A stretch of DNA of 64,000 bases from positions 868,001 through 932,000 of the forward strand of contig JAHLEZ010000006.1 in assembly GCA_020726505.1 (NCBI GenBank), read 5' to 3'. Of this stretch, positions 1 to 11,422 are shown piece by piece (within the stretch, counting starts at the first letter, position 1; every line of letters begins with the position of its first letter). Below the pieces are notes generated by a model. It searched no databases, was not told where the DNA came from, and saw nothing but the letters and a program-made list of their open reading frames with translations. The position numbers were made by a program, and so were the translations under genes. This stretch comes from Leptodontidium sp. MPI-SDFR-AT-0119 (taxonomy: Eukaryota > Ascomycota > Leotiomycetes > Helotiales > Leptodontidiaceae).

Positions 1-88
1 ACCGTCTGATTAGAAGTATTATTATGGCAAGTTGCGGATTGCCATCTCCCCTTTTCTCGTTCTAAAATCTCTCTCTCTCTTTGTCAGG

Positions 89-116
<28 letters not shown>
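89..116. repeat. (CA)14 microsatellite
   Basis: This is an uninterrupted CA dinucleotide run, preceded by a short CT tract at about 69-81. It lies downstream of the sterol isomerase stop codon. No coding role is seen. Confidence 0.9.
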
Positions 117-120
<4 letters not shown>

Positions 121-316
121 TTAAAATGTCATGTGATGCGAATTACAACTTCTTCTTCTCCTGCTCAACTTTCTGCGAGATAGCGAATGACTTCGCAGTC
201 GCTTTCATACTGCTAAACACACAACCTGTATCACTGTCAGCAAAAAAACTCCTCACTCTCTTCTCATCTGCCCCCTCCTCCCCTATCCTCACATCTTTCC
301 CAGGGATCGGATAAAC

Positions 317-1216
317 TCAGTACTCACACAAAGGAATAACAATCCAAGCACCATTCATAAAGACAAAATAGAACCAGAAATAATACGGTTCCGGTCTATA
401 ATGACGCTGCTGCTTATAGATGTCATCAAACAGACTAGTTGTGTAGTACAAGATGTCGCCGTAGAACTGGCCCGTGGAGACGAGGGCTTGCACGGGGTGT
501 CGGTATGGTGAGTTGGTGGTTATGAGGAGGGCTGTTAGGAAGGAGAGGGGGCCCCAGAAGATCTGTTGGGGATTAGTGGCTAGGTAAGAGTACAGTATGA
601 ATGCGTGAGTGGGGAGTCTTTGGGGGAGTTGTGGTGTGGTGTGGGTTGAAGGGAGGAGAGGGAGAGGGAGAAAAGAACGTACGGCGGTCCAGGACTCCAT
701 ACAGAGAACGAATGGATCGGATGCCATGTAGCGAGAATCGGATAATGCGTATTCCTTCCAGAGCTGGCCGAAGAAATCCGTCATGCTTGCCATTTGGTGG
801 TGATTATACATAAAGTAGCCTTCGAAGAAGAGGTGGATTGCACCGCCTGGATTTCAAATTCTCTCGGATTAGTCTTGGACTTTTGAACCAATTCGTTAAA
901 AACTCATTCTCCAAGCCAACTCTTCAGGCCAAGTAAGAGTTTACTTAAAAGGGGGGGGGGAGCTCTCTATTTTATTTTAAAAGTGCCGGGAACACTTACA
1001 GAGAACAAACCACAACACCAAAGCACGATCCGCTTTCTTGAGACTCGGATTCACTTGCTTGACTATCAGGAGCGTGACGGACATTATGGCTGCCCATCCT
1101 GCTGCGAAGACAGCGATGAGCGTCACCACATCCCAGTCATTGGCGACGAATGTCCCTCCTGAGAGGACTACACTCTGGGGGAAGTAGGGGTGGGTGGCTG
1201 GATCTTCGATTGTCAT
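317..1216 (-). CDS. EBP: EBP-type sterol delta8-delta7 isomerase (EXPERA domain), 248 aa
   Basis: Two exons on the minus strand, complement(join(317..846,1000..1216)). The donor is GTAAGTG after the codons for VLWFVL, and the acceptor lies just before GAIHLFFEGYF, so the splice rebuilds VLCGAIHLFFEGYF, the hallmark of the emopamil-binding protein family. The His and Glu of IHLFFEGYF are the expected catalytic residues. Next comes the conserved block FGQLWKEYALSDSRY, then a QFYGDILYYTT helix. Four to five hydrophobic helices and a length near 230-250 aa fit an ER-membrane enzyme that shifts the sterol double bond from C8 to C7. Fungi usually use the unrelated ERG2 for that ergosterol step, so the exact substrate here is open. 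The 153-nt intron contains a G10 run at 951-960. Family assignment is strong; substrate is inferred. Confidence 0.88.
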
Positions 1217-3719
1217 CTTGAAGAGATGGGGATGTGAGTTTGGGAGTTCAAACCCGTGATGTGGTAGGGGGGTTTTTTGTTTTGTTTTGATTTGATTTGT
1301 ATGGGTTGTGATGTGAGGCTCAGGAGACTGACCTCAAGAACCAATATAAAATTGGATGAGGCGCGGAAGTCGAGTGGTGCTTCCGTGCACTCACTCGCTG
1401 CAGGACAGGGTTGGCAGGTGCGTTTTAAGGCGGCGTTGGGAACGGGGTTGGTTCATTTATCTTGCTCAGCTGCAGGGACAAAGTACTCGATAGAAATTGA
1501 ATTTTTTTTATATTATTATCTGGGATTGAAGTTCTTGGATCTCATTAGTGCAGTCCCATGGGAGTTTTCGTATTATCCAAACCGATACCAACGATCCTAC
1601 CCCTGAAAGGTCCGAAACGAATATAGAACAGACACGTGACCAACTATTTAAAAGATCATTTCGAGGGCAAGGATCTCCTTCCCAGGCCAGGCTCGCTCCC
1701 CCCTTATCGGAAGTTCGAAACACAAGACAAAGGTCCACTCTTCTACGTAAAGGCGATCGATAGCCTCGACCTTTTCTTGACGTGCACGCACAAATCCCGA
1801 GCCAACACTTATTTGCGGGCATCCATCCATCCATCCATCCTTCATATATCTTGCTGGGACGACCACCCACCACCACTTTTACATCATGCCATGCCATGCC
1901 TCTGCCTCTCTCTCTCTCTCCCTCTCCCCTTTCCTCTGGGCACCTACCAGGTACTGTCTGTCCTGTCCATCCACTGCCATCCACAAGCCGAAGCCGCAGC
2001 TGCACTCGATGCCCTGCCCGCCTTCGAGCTTCCTTCCTTCCCTGAATTGACTGACCGACTTCCCTGCAAGCTCCAGCTGCCCTGTCCTGCAACGCCCGCC
2101 CTGGCTGGTGCAAATTCAGGCAGCGGCATCCATTTCTCAGTCGCGCAGACTCCACGCTAGGCCAGCGCGTTGTTGATTGGGCGCAGTCCTCGACGCTACT
2201 ACCAGAAAGTCTTGAGTTAAGCATATCTCGCCGCTTTGAGCTCAGAATGCCGTCTGTCTTGTCAGTCAGTCAGTCTGTACTCCGTATGTCTGGTCGGGGC
2301 TGCAACAGGAACAGGGTCTGTCTGCAATGCAATCAATGTCTCTTCAGTTCTCCTCTCCCCCTCGTCACTCGTCATCTGCCTTTTGGCTCTTGCCTGCCTG
2401 GCTTCGGCTTCGGCTTCGGCTCCGACTCCTCACTGCCTGCCTGCCTACCTTCAACTCTCCTCCTCCCATCCCATCCCTTCCCCTTCCCCTCTTCGCTACT
2501 CCCTTTCACAAACAGCACAGCACATCTCAGCTCACTCCAGCTACGTACATACATACATACATACCTTACAAACAGCATCCGGCTCCTGGCAACTGGTCAT
2601 GGTAAGTCAAGTCTGCCCTACTATCACTGATAGTCGCAGCAGCTATCGGCATTCTACCAGAATACTATTGCAACATATATACAGCCAGCCCAGCCCAGAT
2701 ATCTGTCGACTTCTGCCACAGCAAGCAGAGCGAGCGGCTATGGATGAGATGAGCTGAGCTGTCTCCTGCAGCCTGATGGGACTCCCCTCTCCTCTCCTGC
2801 TCTCCCCCCCCCCACATACGGAGGTACTTACGCTACGGTACAGCACTACGCACTACCTAGGTACCTACCTACCTACTGAAAGGTGGGTGAGTGAGAAAAG
2901 TGCGCTTCTGGTGCTGCAGGTCGATGCACTACCATCCCGCCTACCGTACTCCTGATAAGCAGCAGTCTTGTCGACCGCCGTAGTCCGCAAGGCATGGACA
3001 AAAGCGGCCAGGAGCCAGCCAGGCCAGGCTCAGTTCGCTAGAGTCGAGTAGGCGTAGGTTGGTTGCTCTCTGCTCTGCTCTGCTCTTTCCTGAGGAAGGG
3101 CCACTCACCATCTCGTCTCCCCCTCTCTCCCCTTCCCTTCCTCGCATTCACCATCACCATTTTACTCGTCACTACACTGCACTGCACCATTCACCCCGAC
3201 AATCCCTTGGTCCTTCTCATCCCGGTGCTATCTAGGCCCAAGAATCCTCAGGATTATCAACATCTCATCAACAGCGATCCATCTGCCTTTTCGACCGTCC
3301 GTGTCCTTCGAGGTCTCCTCTTCCACCCTCAACGCCCTTCGCCTCCGCCGGCCTTGAAGAGTCTTCTCTCACCTCCTCGAGTCGATTACGAGTCCCTCAC
3401 CTCGATCTACCACCGTCTCTGCACCGTTGACGGCCATACATATCCTCTGGAAGGGGTCTACAATCGTTGAATTGCCTGTGTTGTCTCCGACCTCGCCGCA
3501 CGTTGAGTCCACCGCGTCGACCAGGACCCGTGACAGGAAAGCTTCTACAGTCTTTTCCAACAACTGATGACAGCCGTTGTCTTCCTCGGACCCTTTGCTC
3601 GCTCTGCGACATCTCTTTCGATCGAGTCGCGGCCGTCTTCGTCATGCGACTCAGGCCAAAGGATCAGTGAACTCACCTTGAACCTCCCACTTGTACAGCC
3701 ACCTGGAGGCTCCTGCTAG
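1217..3719. other. Long intergenic and leader region with simple repeats
   Basis: This 2.5-kb stretch separates the divergent EBP and SET3 genes. It holds short tandem repeats: ATCC at 1821-1840, CT at about 1905-1922, GGCTTC-like units at about 2400-2425, TACA at about 2546-2563 and TACC at about 2862-2877. The second half is pyrimidine-rich, as expected of a long fungal 5' leader for SET3. Several open frames exist on both strands but have repeat-driven composition and no recognisable protein. Confidence 0.6.
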
Positions 3720-6707
3720 ATGATGACAGAAAGGCCCCTTTCGATCTCAACGCAGAACGCGACTCCGATTCAGACGACTTTCCCTTCAACGATTGTGAAT
3801 TCCGCGAGCGATGCGCGTCCCGTCATCGAAGCCGCAGAGGAGGAGCCTTACACCATCAAGTGCATCTGCGACTATCTCGACGACGATGGAAACACCATCT
3901 ATTGCGAAAAGTGCGATACGTGGCAGCATATTGAATGCTTCTACCCCGGACAAGTTGATGATGCCTCGAGAGAGGAGTTCGACCATTCTTGTGCTGACTG
4001 CAAACCGCGACCGTTAACATTAGACCGGCGCCATGCGACCGAGCGACAGCGACTGCAACGGCAGAACAAAGCAATCAACGACAGCCCAGACAAGAAAACA
4101 AAACGCCCGCCCTCGAAGAGTCACAAGAAGAAAGCAAAGCCATCAGATCTTCAAGTAAATGGTCACCATGATCACGATCATCACAAACATGCCAGTCCCT
4201 CCGAACACCATCCCCACACGAAGAAGGCGAAAGGCCATCGATCAACTCAATCTGTTAGCTCTCAGATGAAGCGCAGTCCGCCCTTGAATGCTAGACCTCA
4301 CAACCACGCTCATCCTCCGAGTCCAGCCCACACCCCTCCCGAAATTGGTAATTCCAACGGTTATATCTACAACGATCGATTCGTTACCCTCTACGATGGC
4401 GATGAATCAAGGACTACTTCAACCAACTCCTTTGCAAGTCTGCAAGTCTCGAATCGAATGGGCATATGGCTTCAAAGTCCCGAGAAATTAAAAGAGGACG
4501 CAAATGCCATCAAGAAGAATGTCTTCCAAATATTGACGGTTCCTGTCGACACTTTGCAATGGCCTCATCTACGTATCGACACCAAGAAGGTTTCCCAAGG
4601 AGACGGGCCGACACTCACCTGGAGATCGGTACGGAATACCGCACCTCTAACGGAAGCTGGGCGAATATGCCCTATCTATGGCCTCATCAAATTCCAAGTA
4701 GAATACTGCGCCGATCCCCAAAGCCGCTGGGCAGAGGCGGCGCATCCTCAACCATTTGTCATCTTTCATCCTCAATTACCTTTGGTCATCGATATGAGAC
4801 AAGAAGGCTCGGAATACCGATATGTACGGCGGAGTTGTCACCCCAACACTGCTCTAGAAACCTTCCTCGCGCACGACACAGAATATCACTTCTGGTTGAC
4901 GAGCGAACGGCCTTTGGCCGCCAATGAGCAGGTGACTATTCAGTGGGATTTTCGTTTCCCGAATAATGAACTGGGTAATCGATACAAGCGTCTGCTCAGT
5001 CTCGGTGACGAGGAGGGAGCGGTTTCTGACAACTCTGATGTGACCGACGATGAATATGAAACTCTTTTGAGCCTCGTCTATACCGTCCTTTCCGATCACG
5101 GCGGCTGTGCGTGTGATCTCGGGAGTGAATGTGCGTTTGTTCGATTTCAACGAGATTATCTCGGGAGGTCACATACTCAAACCAACGGCGCGAAACCGAA
5201 GAAAGGTCGGAAAGCAAAGCAAAACCACGTCTCGCCGACAAGCACTGGCCATGCCACCAATAGTCGAGCTGCTAGCGAAGGCCAGGGTGATCAATACGAG
5301 GACGATGATAATCGATCGGTATCCGGGTCAGTTCGAAGTAAACCTCACAGTCGGGACATGACCCCATCCCACAATGGCGAATCCAACGGTATCCTGACGG
5401 AAAACTCCGAGCGTGAGAAAAGAAAGTTAGCCGCCCTCGAAGATTCTTTTAGGAAGATGGAGCAGGGACAACCACCCAGGAAGAAGAAACGAGCGTCCGA
5501 TGGTTCCAATATGAGCATATCCTCGCACACTGCGGGAACCCATTCCACACCCAAACCACGGCAGCGCTCTGTTGCACCTCGCCCATCGATCTCGCAACCC
5601 TCGGGGCCTGCCACGAATGGCGCTCGTTCACACAAGTATGTCGATGCGAGTACTGCATCAAGACGACCTTCTGGATCTCCTGTCAGCACGGCCTCGCCAA
5701 CAGGTGCTGTCCGCTCCCCAGACACCCGAGCCTCACCCACCCATTCGGTACCATACCGCTCGCGGCATACGTCTGTCATCCCAAAGCCCACCTATGTCGA
5801 GGCCTCGACACAAACCGATGAGGTCCAGGACGCCTGGTGGAACAAGTCTAGTCCGAAGCCGAAGCGGTCGATTCTGACATTATCGAAACGTTTGCTGAGG
5901 AACCGTCATAACATCCAAAGGCAACAAGAGGCACGGGCTGCTCAACAGCCTGTTCCATCGAATGGTGATGAGGATGGCAGTGTACGAGCATCTCCCGCGG
6001 TGTCCATGGACTTAGACCCACTTCACAATGAGGATCGCCACCAGACGCAATCGCCGACAGAGACGAAAGGTCGAAACATGAGCATCGCATCCTCAACACC
6101 TTCGGTCGATGTATCTGGCTCGGCTGATGTTGCTATGACCGATGCACCAGCCATTCCGTCCTCTACCACCATCAAACCTCCTCCGCCACCTTGGCCTAGT
6201 CAGTCCAACAACGTCGTTGGCTCAGGGCAAAAGTCTCCAGTTCTGAGAGTTCAGATGCCACCCGCTCCTGTCTTCTCCACCCCTAATATGTCGGCACCAC
6301 TCTCTGGAACTGGCACTGCCACTCCGTCGTCTGCTTCCTCTACCGCACAATCCCCGTTCGGCACTGGGCAGTTTCCACCCCCTTTCCCTGCCACAGTTGT
6401 CAATGGCATCGCTCCGAGTCCAATCAAGACAACAAAGAAACTCAGCTTGAGCGATTATGCGGCTAGGAGGAAGAAAACAGATACCGCCACCACGACTAAG
6501 CCTGCAGCGGGAAGCAGTCCAACTATCACACCCGCGGTCCTCAAGCCCTCTTTATCGACAATCGAAGAGGCGAAAAGTCAAGGCGGTCTGGAAGGATCCG
6601 CAATAGTTGAATCCCCAGCCGCGGTTGAGAAGACGGTGAACCCCCTAGCGGTGGCTGAGCCGGAACCCTTACCGAGTACCGACTACCTCAACATCAGAAG
6701 AGTCTAA
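3720..6707 (+). CDS. SET3: SET3-like PHD finger / SET domain chromatin regulator, 995 aa
   Basis: This is a single uninterrupted exon. An in-frame TAG sits immediately before the ATGATG start, which fixes the 5' end. A C4HC3 PHD finger occupies residues about 46-98 (CIC, YCEKC, HIEC, CADC pattern), followed by a basic His/Lys-rich linker. A divergent SET domain spans about 285-420, with RRSCHPN near 370 (the NHSCxPN equivalent) and a VTIQWDF end. The rest is low-complexity Ser/Pro/Thr sequence with basic patches. The PHD-then-SET order and long disordered tail match fungal Set3, the scaffold of the SET3C histone deacetylase complex, which binds methylated H3K4 through the PHD and is thought to lack methyltransferase activity. 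A nuclear location is inferred. Its length is ordinary for filamentous fungi. Confidence 0.9.
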   Translation: MMTERPLSISTQNATPIQTTFPSTIVNSASDARPVIEAAEEEPYTIKCICDYLDDDGNTIYCEKCDTWQHIECFYPGQVDDASREEFDHSCADCKPRPLTLDRRHATERQRLQRQNKAINDSPDKKTKRPPSKSHKKKAKPSDLQVNGHHDHDHHKHASPSEHHPHTKKAKGHRSTQSVSSQMKRSPPLNARPHNHAHPPSPAHTPPEIGNSNGYIYNDRFVTLYDGDESRTTSTNSFASLQVSNRMGIWLQSPEKLKEDANAIKKNVFQILTVPVDTLQWPHLRIDTKKVSQGDGPTLTWRSVRNTAPLTEAGRICPIYGLIKFQVEYCADPQSRWAEAAHPQPFVIFHPQLPLVIDMRQEGSEYRYVRRSCHPNTALETFLAHDTEYHFWLTSERPLAANEQVTIQWDFRFPNNELGNRYKRLLSLGDEEGAVSDNSDVTDDEYETLLSLVYTVLSDHGGCACDLGSECAFVRFQRDYLGRSHTQTNGAKPKKGRKAKQNHVSPTSTGHATNSRAASEGQGDQYEDDDNRSVSGSVRSKPHSRDMTPSHNGESNGILTENSEREKRKLAALEDSFRKMEQGQPPRKKKRASDGSNMSISSHTAGTHSTPKPRQRSVAPRPSISQPSGPATNGARSHKYVDASTASRRPSGSPVSTASPTGAVRSPDTRASPTHSVPYRSRHTSVIPKPTYVEASTQTDEVQDAWWNKSSPKPKRSILTLSKRLLRNRHNIQRQQEARAAQQPVPSNGDEDGSVRASPAVSMDLDPLHNEDRHQTQSPTETKGRNMSIASSTPSVDVSGSADVAMTDAPAIPSSTTIKPPPPPWPSQSNNVVGSGQKSPVLRVQMPPAPVFSTPNMSAPLSGTGTATPSSASSTAQSPFGTGQFPPPFPATVVNGIAPSPIKTTKKLSLSDYAARRKKTDTATTTKPAAGSSPTITPAVLKPSLSTIEEAKSQGGLEGSAIVESPAAVEKTVNPLAVAEPEPLPSTDYLNIRRV

Positions 6708-8181
6708 TGGCACGTTGTAACATACATAGATTTTCGTCGCAGCGCTTTTACTGCTGGCCGTCTTTGCTCTTTTGAGTTATTTTCTTTTCCCTTGATTCCG
6801 TCTGTGGATTTTTATTTTCTGGGGTTTGAGCGTTTTCGGGTCTGGGATGGCACGGCATGGTTACTACCATGGGGGTCAAAAGGGGGCTTTGGCATTAGCT
6901 CTGGACTGGCTGGCTGGCGCATTAGGGCGGCCTTCTTTTGTACTTGATTGAAAGGGTCTTTACTGACCTTTTTGTGTTTGTTTGATCCTTTACTGGATAC
7001 CAACCACGGAATAGTGGGCTGGAGTGGGGCTTGGGGTTGCTCTCGAGGAATGAAGGCATGGGAATGGAAATGAAAGGAAGGATATGATATGATATCTCGT
7101 GAGAGACAGACAGCCCGCGCGAGAGAGAGGGAAGCAAGAAAGAAAGAAGAAAGAGAGAGGGCAAAATACCCCTTGTTGTACCAGTAGCTGATGAAAGAAG
7201 CCTCAACGGCCAAAAAAACCCCAAATCAAATCAAATCAAATCAATTAAACCAAATAAAAATAAAAACTTTGTCCAGATGTGAAGTGAACAGAATAGAAAG
7301 GAGATTTGTGCTTGAAATTAGTACCGAGGGTTACATGTGGGTTAGGCGTGGATGTGGTGGCTATATATACGAGAAAGAAAAGTGAGACTATGAGAGGAAG
7401 GATTACTCACCACTGATCAGCCAGCCATCAGCCACCAGTCAACTACCTACTCGCTGAATGGGGGGAGGTCATGCATGCATGCCTTCGTTCGTTCATTCAC
7501 CACGTATGGCATTCGGGTGCCTTGGGTTGGGCTGTGTTGGGTTGGGTTTGGGACCTGGGGGATCCACTTCATTCACACGACGGGCCACTCTTTTTTGCTG
7601 TGAGCGGCGAGCGGCGAGTCACGCGGTGAGATGAGGCGAGGGGGCGTGACTGCGTGACTGCGTGATGGGATAGGATGGGTGATTGAGCACTGAGGACTGA
7701 GGACTGAGAATTAAGTCGGTGTTGAATTTTACCTTGGGGGGTTAAGTAGGTAGGGTAAGGTTGGCGAGGTAGAGTAGTGTTGTGTTGAATTTAGATGGAT
7801 TGATTAAGTGGAGAGAGAGAATTCTTGGCTGGGTATTTTTTGCTTATGTTTAGGATATTATTGAGGAATAAGAATAAATAGGTGTAATATAAAACTGTGT
7901 ATTGAATGCATGGAGTGTAGGAAGGGGGTGGCGCCTTGGTTATGTTTGTGATATAAAGGTTTATTATTGGTATTTGGAGATGTTGCTAGATTGTGATTGC
8001 GGTTCGTGTCTGGATGATGTACTCATAGGGTTACATGAGGGTGTGAGAAATGTACATAAATAAGCAAAGATACAACAGATCAGTTCTTACAGCTTCAGGT
8101 CCTATCCATACAATACATATACACGACTAGCTCTGTACAGTCATTTCCCACTACCTAACAATCGTCATCTCAAATCCGCAG
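6708..8181. other. Intergenic region between convergent SET3 and ALG7
   Basis: It contains purine-rich simple sequence such as GATAT repeats near 7081, GAAAGAAA near 7140, AATCA repeats near 7224 and GTGACTGC repeats near 7645. No gene is supported. Open frames on the minus strand at 6812-7224 are compositionally biased and look like shadows of the SET3 3' region. Confidence 0.6.
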
Positions 8182-10013
8182 CTACTTCACACCCAAATTA
8201 TCCGACTCGAAAATCAACAAGGCGAAATTATGTCTCACGAACAACCCGAACAACCCCACCGCGGTCTGCATGATCAAGATCTCAATCGCGAGTCTATCCT
8301 CCCTCTTCGGACCAAACCACACCAACCAGAGGTTCAGAAGCGTGAAATTCGTACTCGCTACAATCACACCCTGCTCATTCCAGTCCACGCGCAGGAGGTG
8401 CAGTTTATGCAGCAGCGTCAGGAGGAGGGCGATGTGGCGTTTAGGAGGGTATGTCCACTCCGTGACAGACGCTTCCATGAGTCCTGTCCTTGCGTTGAAG
8501 CGCGGGAGACGGTGGCGCGGACAGGGGATCAGACGGAAGAGTTGCGGGGCGGAATAGACGAAGTTGAAGATCTGGGGGATGAAGAGGAGGAGGAGTGTTT
8601 TAGAGAAGTGACCGCAGATGCCTACGACAGCAAAGACCATGCCGGCGAAGTAGCAGTAGGTGTCCCCTACGAAGACTTTGGATGGGTACCAGTTGTGGCA
8701 GAGGAGAGCGAGCGAGACGCCGATAAAGGGGAGGAGCATGTATAGCGAGAAGAGATGGGAGTCTGTTGCTGGGTGGAGGGGTGGGAAGGGACCGATCAGG
8801 TAGAAGGCGTCGTTTATGACGAGGAGGAAGGCGATCACGAGGGATTGGGAGACTTCGATCCCGTTGATCCCTGCGAGAATATTGATGCTGTTTGGGCAGA
8901 AGATGGCCACGGACGCCATGTAGACGTAATAGAGGAAGCCGAGGTCGAAAAGCCCTCCTAGGTAGGGCCGGAGGGGGATTGGGATCACGATTTTTGTGAC
9001 CCCGAAGTCCACGAAGTAGACTATTAGGAGGGGGATGCTGGCGATTCCTGGGATGAAGAATTTGTGTCGCCAGCGGATGTCGAAGAGGTCGTCGCCAACG
9101 CCGAGGATGCATACGGATTGGAGAGAGAGGATTGCTGAAAGGTAAGATGCTAACTGCGGGGTGTTAGTTTGACACAAAGAAGAGTGAGAATCAACAGAAT
9201 GTGAAGAGAGCAATGAGCTACCAAATCATGAATTGGTCGAGTAACAGTCTGACATGACATTGCCCTTAATGTTCATTTTCAGGATAAATATTTTGATATC
9301 CTGAATGTCAAAGATATTCTTGGACATTAAACTGCCAAGATCATGGCAGTAAATACCGTACATACAAAGGAAAAGTATTGAATGTCTGTAGTAGCTGAAA
9401 TCAAGATCCAAAAAAAAAAAAAAAAAAAAAAAAGGACTACTGCAGCAATTGAAGAGCGGAATTTCCGTTTGGAAAGAAAGAATAAATGCCAATTTGAAGA
9501 GGGGGACAAGTCCAGTATCTGACTTCAGATATCCAGCGATGCAACTGTCATCCCTCAATTTCCAAATTAATCTAGAAATGTCCGTACCTTGCTATGCGGA
9601 AACCTATGCAGAAACCTTCCAGTCTGCACATTTTCAATCTCCAAAACAACATCTCGATTTCCCCCACCAGATGTCGCAGCTACAATATCTTTGTAGAAGG
9701 GAAACGGTATAAAGACAATGATCATCAACAGATAAACCACCGCGCAAACCGCACCCATCGTCTCAGGAATCTCCTTCTTATGAACCTTCGACATATCCTT
9801 CCCCTTCAAACCCGCCTTCATAAATGTCGGTCCAAGCCACCGTATCATAGAGTACGATGCTGCGAACGCAATGCCGCTGAATGCCAGCGACGCGATGAGG
9901 GGTTCGCCATCGCCACGGAAGGTATTCGAGATTATGCCCACGCAGGCGAGGGTGAGGGAGAGGAGGCTGAGGGATTCAGTGAAGGAGAGTGAAGACGCCG
10001 TCGTGGTGGCCAT
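8182..10013 (-). CDS. ALG7: UDP-GlcNAc:dolichyl-phosphate GlcNAc-1-phosphotransferase, 465 aa
   Basis: Two exons, complement(join(8182..9153,9588..10013)). The junction joins RFPHSK to LASYLSA in phase 0. The protein is strongly hydrophobic with about ten membrane helices and carries the family landmarks KGKDMSKVHKKEIPETMG near the N terminus, GDDLFDIRWRHK, NILAGINGIE and KVFVGDTYCYFAGM. These are the dolichol-phosphate and Mg-UDP-GlcNAc binding regions. The enzyme makes Dol-PP-GlcNAc, the first step of N-glycan precursor synthesis on the cytosolic face of the ER, and is the tunicamycin target. An ATG seven codons upstream (10034) is possible; I chose 10013 because the extra residues are not family-like. 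The intron is unusually long (434 nt) for this window and contains an A24 run on the plus strand. Confidence 0.93.
9410..9433. repeat. A24 homopolymer inside the ALG7 intron
   Basis: There are twenty-four consecutive A on the plus strand, which read as T24 in the ALG7 pre-mRNA. It lies within the 434-nt intron. Confidence 0.85.
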
Positions 10014-11422
10014 TGGAGTGTGCCGTATCACCATACTGGTAAGGTGGTAAATATGTAAAAGAATGTTAATGCGAAGTGAGTGGGGGAATTTGTTCGTCCG
10101 GCGATTTTATGTATTCATGATGACGAGGCTTGGGTCGCGAGGCTGAGGAAGATGCCACGAGTCTAAAAGTCTTAAAAATAAATAGGCTTGGAGCTAGTGC
10201 CTGCGCTTGGCCGTGTTGGGTTTGGCATCGGTCTGACTTCTTTGATGCCGGTCCTGAGATTCTTCCTCGTCTTCGTACCTAATCGAACCGATCAGTTGGA
10301 AGGCTGCCATTTTGTTAACACTTGAGATCTCCCATCTCGTCCGGCATCCAGTATACGTGTATGACGCCCCTTATACTGCAGCAGATGCGACGTCTAATCC
10401 TGTTGGAATCGATCTTAAAGCATACCTGCAGCTGCTCTACTTTTCCAGGCGAAACCGATCACATACAAACGCAAGATCAATCTGGGCCCAGCACGCCTAC
10501 TTATTCGAGATAGGAATCTAAAGAGATAATACCGCTTCTTCACTCAAAATATTCGATACCTCTGCGAATACCTTCGAGGGGTTCTTTAGACGGGACTTTG
10601 AGAAGTCTCACCTGGCAGTCTTGTTTTCCTCGAGCACCTTTTCCGGGACATTAAACAACAATTAACAGTAGCGAATGTCAATCGGACGACCTTCCGATCA
10701 GGCCGTAAGTCTGCCCACGGAATATATCTATCACCAGAGTCACAGGTTTATCCATAAATGTCGATCCACAAGTGGCCTTCTCGTCGTCTGATTGTACCCT
10801 GTACCCTTTGCCCCGTCCACATCTAAACTTATTTCGGGCTGTTGGCTAAATCGGGTTCAGATCTGCCCATAAACGGCTTATGCCTAGCGATCTAGATTCT
10901 TGTTGTATCTCGAACAGGGATTTATTGCATTTAACCTTACGTTGCGCCTGCAGAGCCGGAAAAGCCTCATTTCACCTTGTTTGACCTTCTCATCATGTTT
11001 TCCTTTCAGATTCCTCCACGGCAACATCATTTCAGAAAAGAAGTTATTTGACTGTTGTCTCTTTTAACAAAGCAATGCCGTTCAAGTTACATCTGGCCAT
11101 GCAGTACATGGCGTTCTTGAAATTTATGTGACATTGTGAATGCGGGCTACTAAGCACAAATTTCGAGCCAGTATCAGTCCCGTATGTCATATTGATGTTC
11201 TGCCGATCGTCCGTGGGGTAGTAGCAGTTCTCGTTTCCATTCGTTTTGATTCACAGCCTGACCAATGTCAGAAATCGGATTACGTGCCTTTACCAGTTCA
11301 CGTATTTTCTAAATACCCATGGGGAGTTTCTCCTTAATCCCGCCTGGTATCGGCAAAGCATTTATATTGGTATGGTGCTATCATCAGTTTGTCCTTTATA
11401 AAGTCTAGCTACCAGTGAAAAC
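10014..11422. other. Intergenic region between divergent ALG7 and the AA8-AA12 gene
   Basis: This is 1.4 kb of unique sequence serving as upstream region for both flanking genes. Short open frames at 10312-10521 and 11140-11337 show no family resemblance. No repeat or RNA gene was seen. Confidence 0.5.

Noticed and set aside
1508..2224. 238-codon open frame on the minus strand upstream of SET3
   Set aside because: It overlaps tandem simple repeats, its translation is repeat-driven (WMDGWM-like and RERERG-like strings), and there is no family resemblance; it lies in presumed promoter or leader sequence.
6812..7224. Two overlapping minus-strand open frames of 100-133 codons
   Set aside because: Low-complexity purine/pyrimidine composition just downstream of SET3, mutually overlapping frames and no recognisable protein.
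8230..8745. 171-codon plus-strand open frame
   Set aside because: Antisense shadow of the ALG7 main exon, with Glu/Arg-rich shadow composition.
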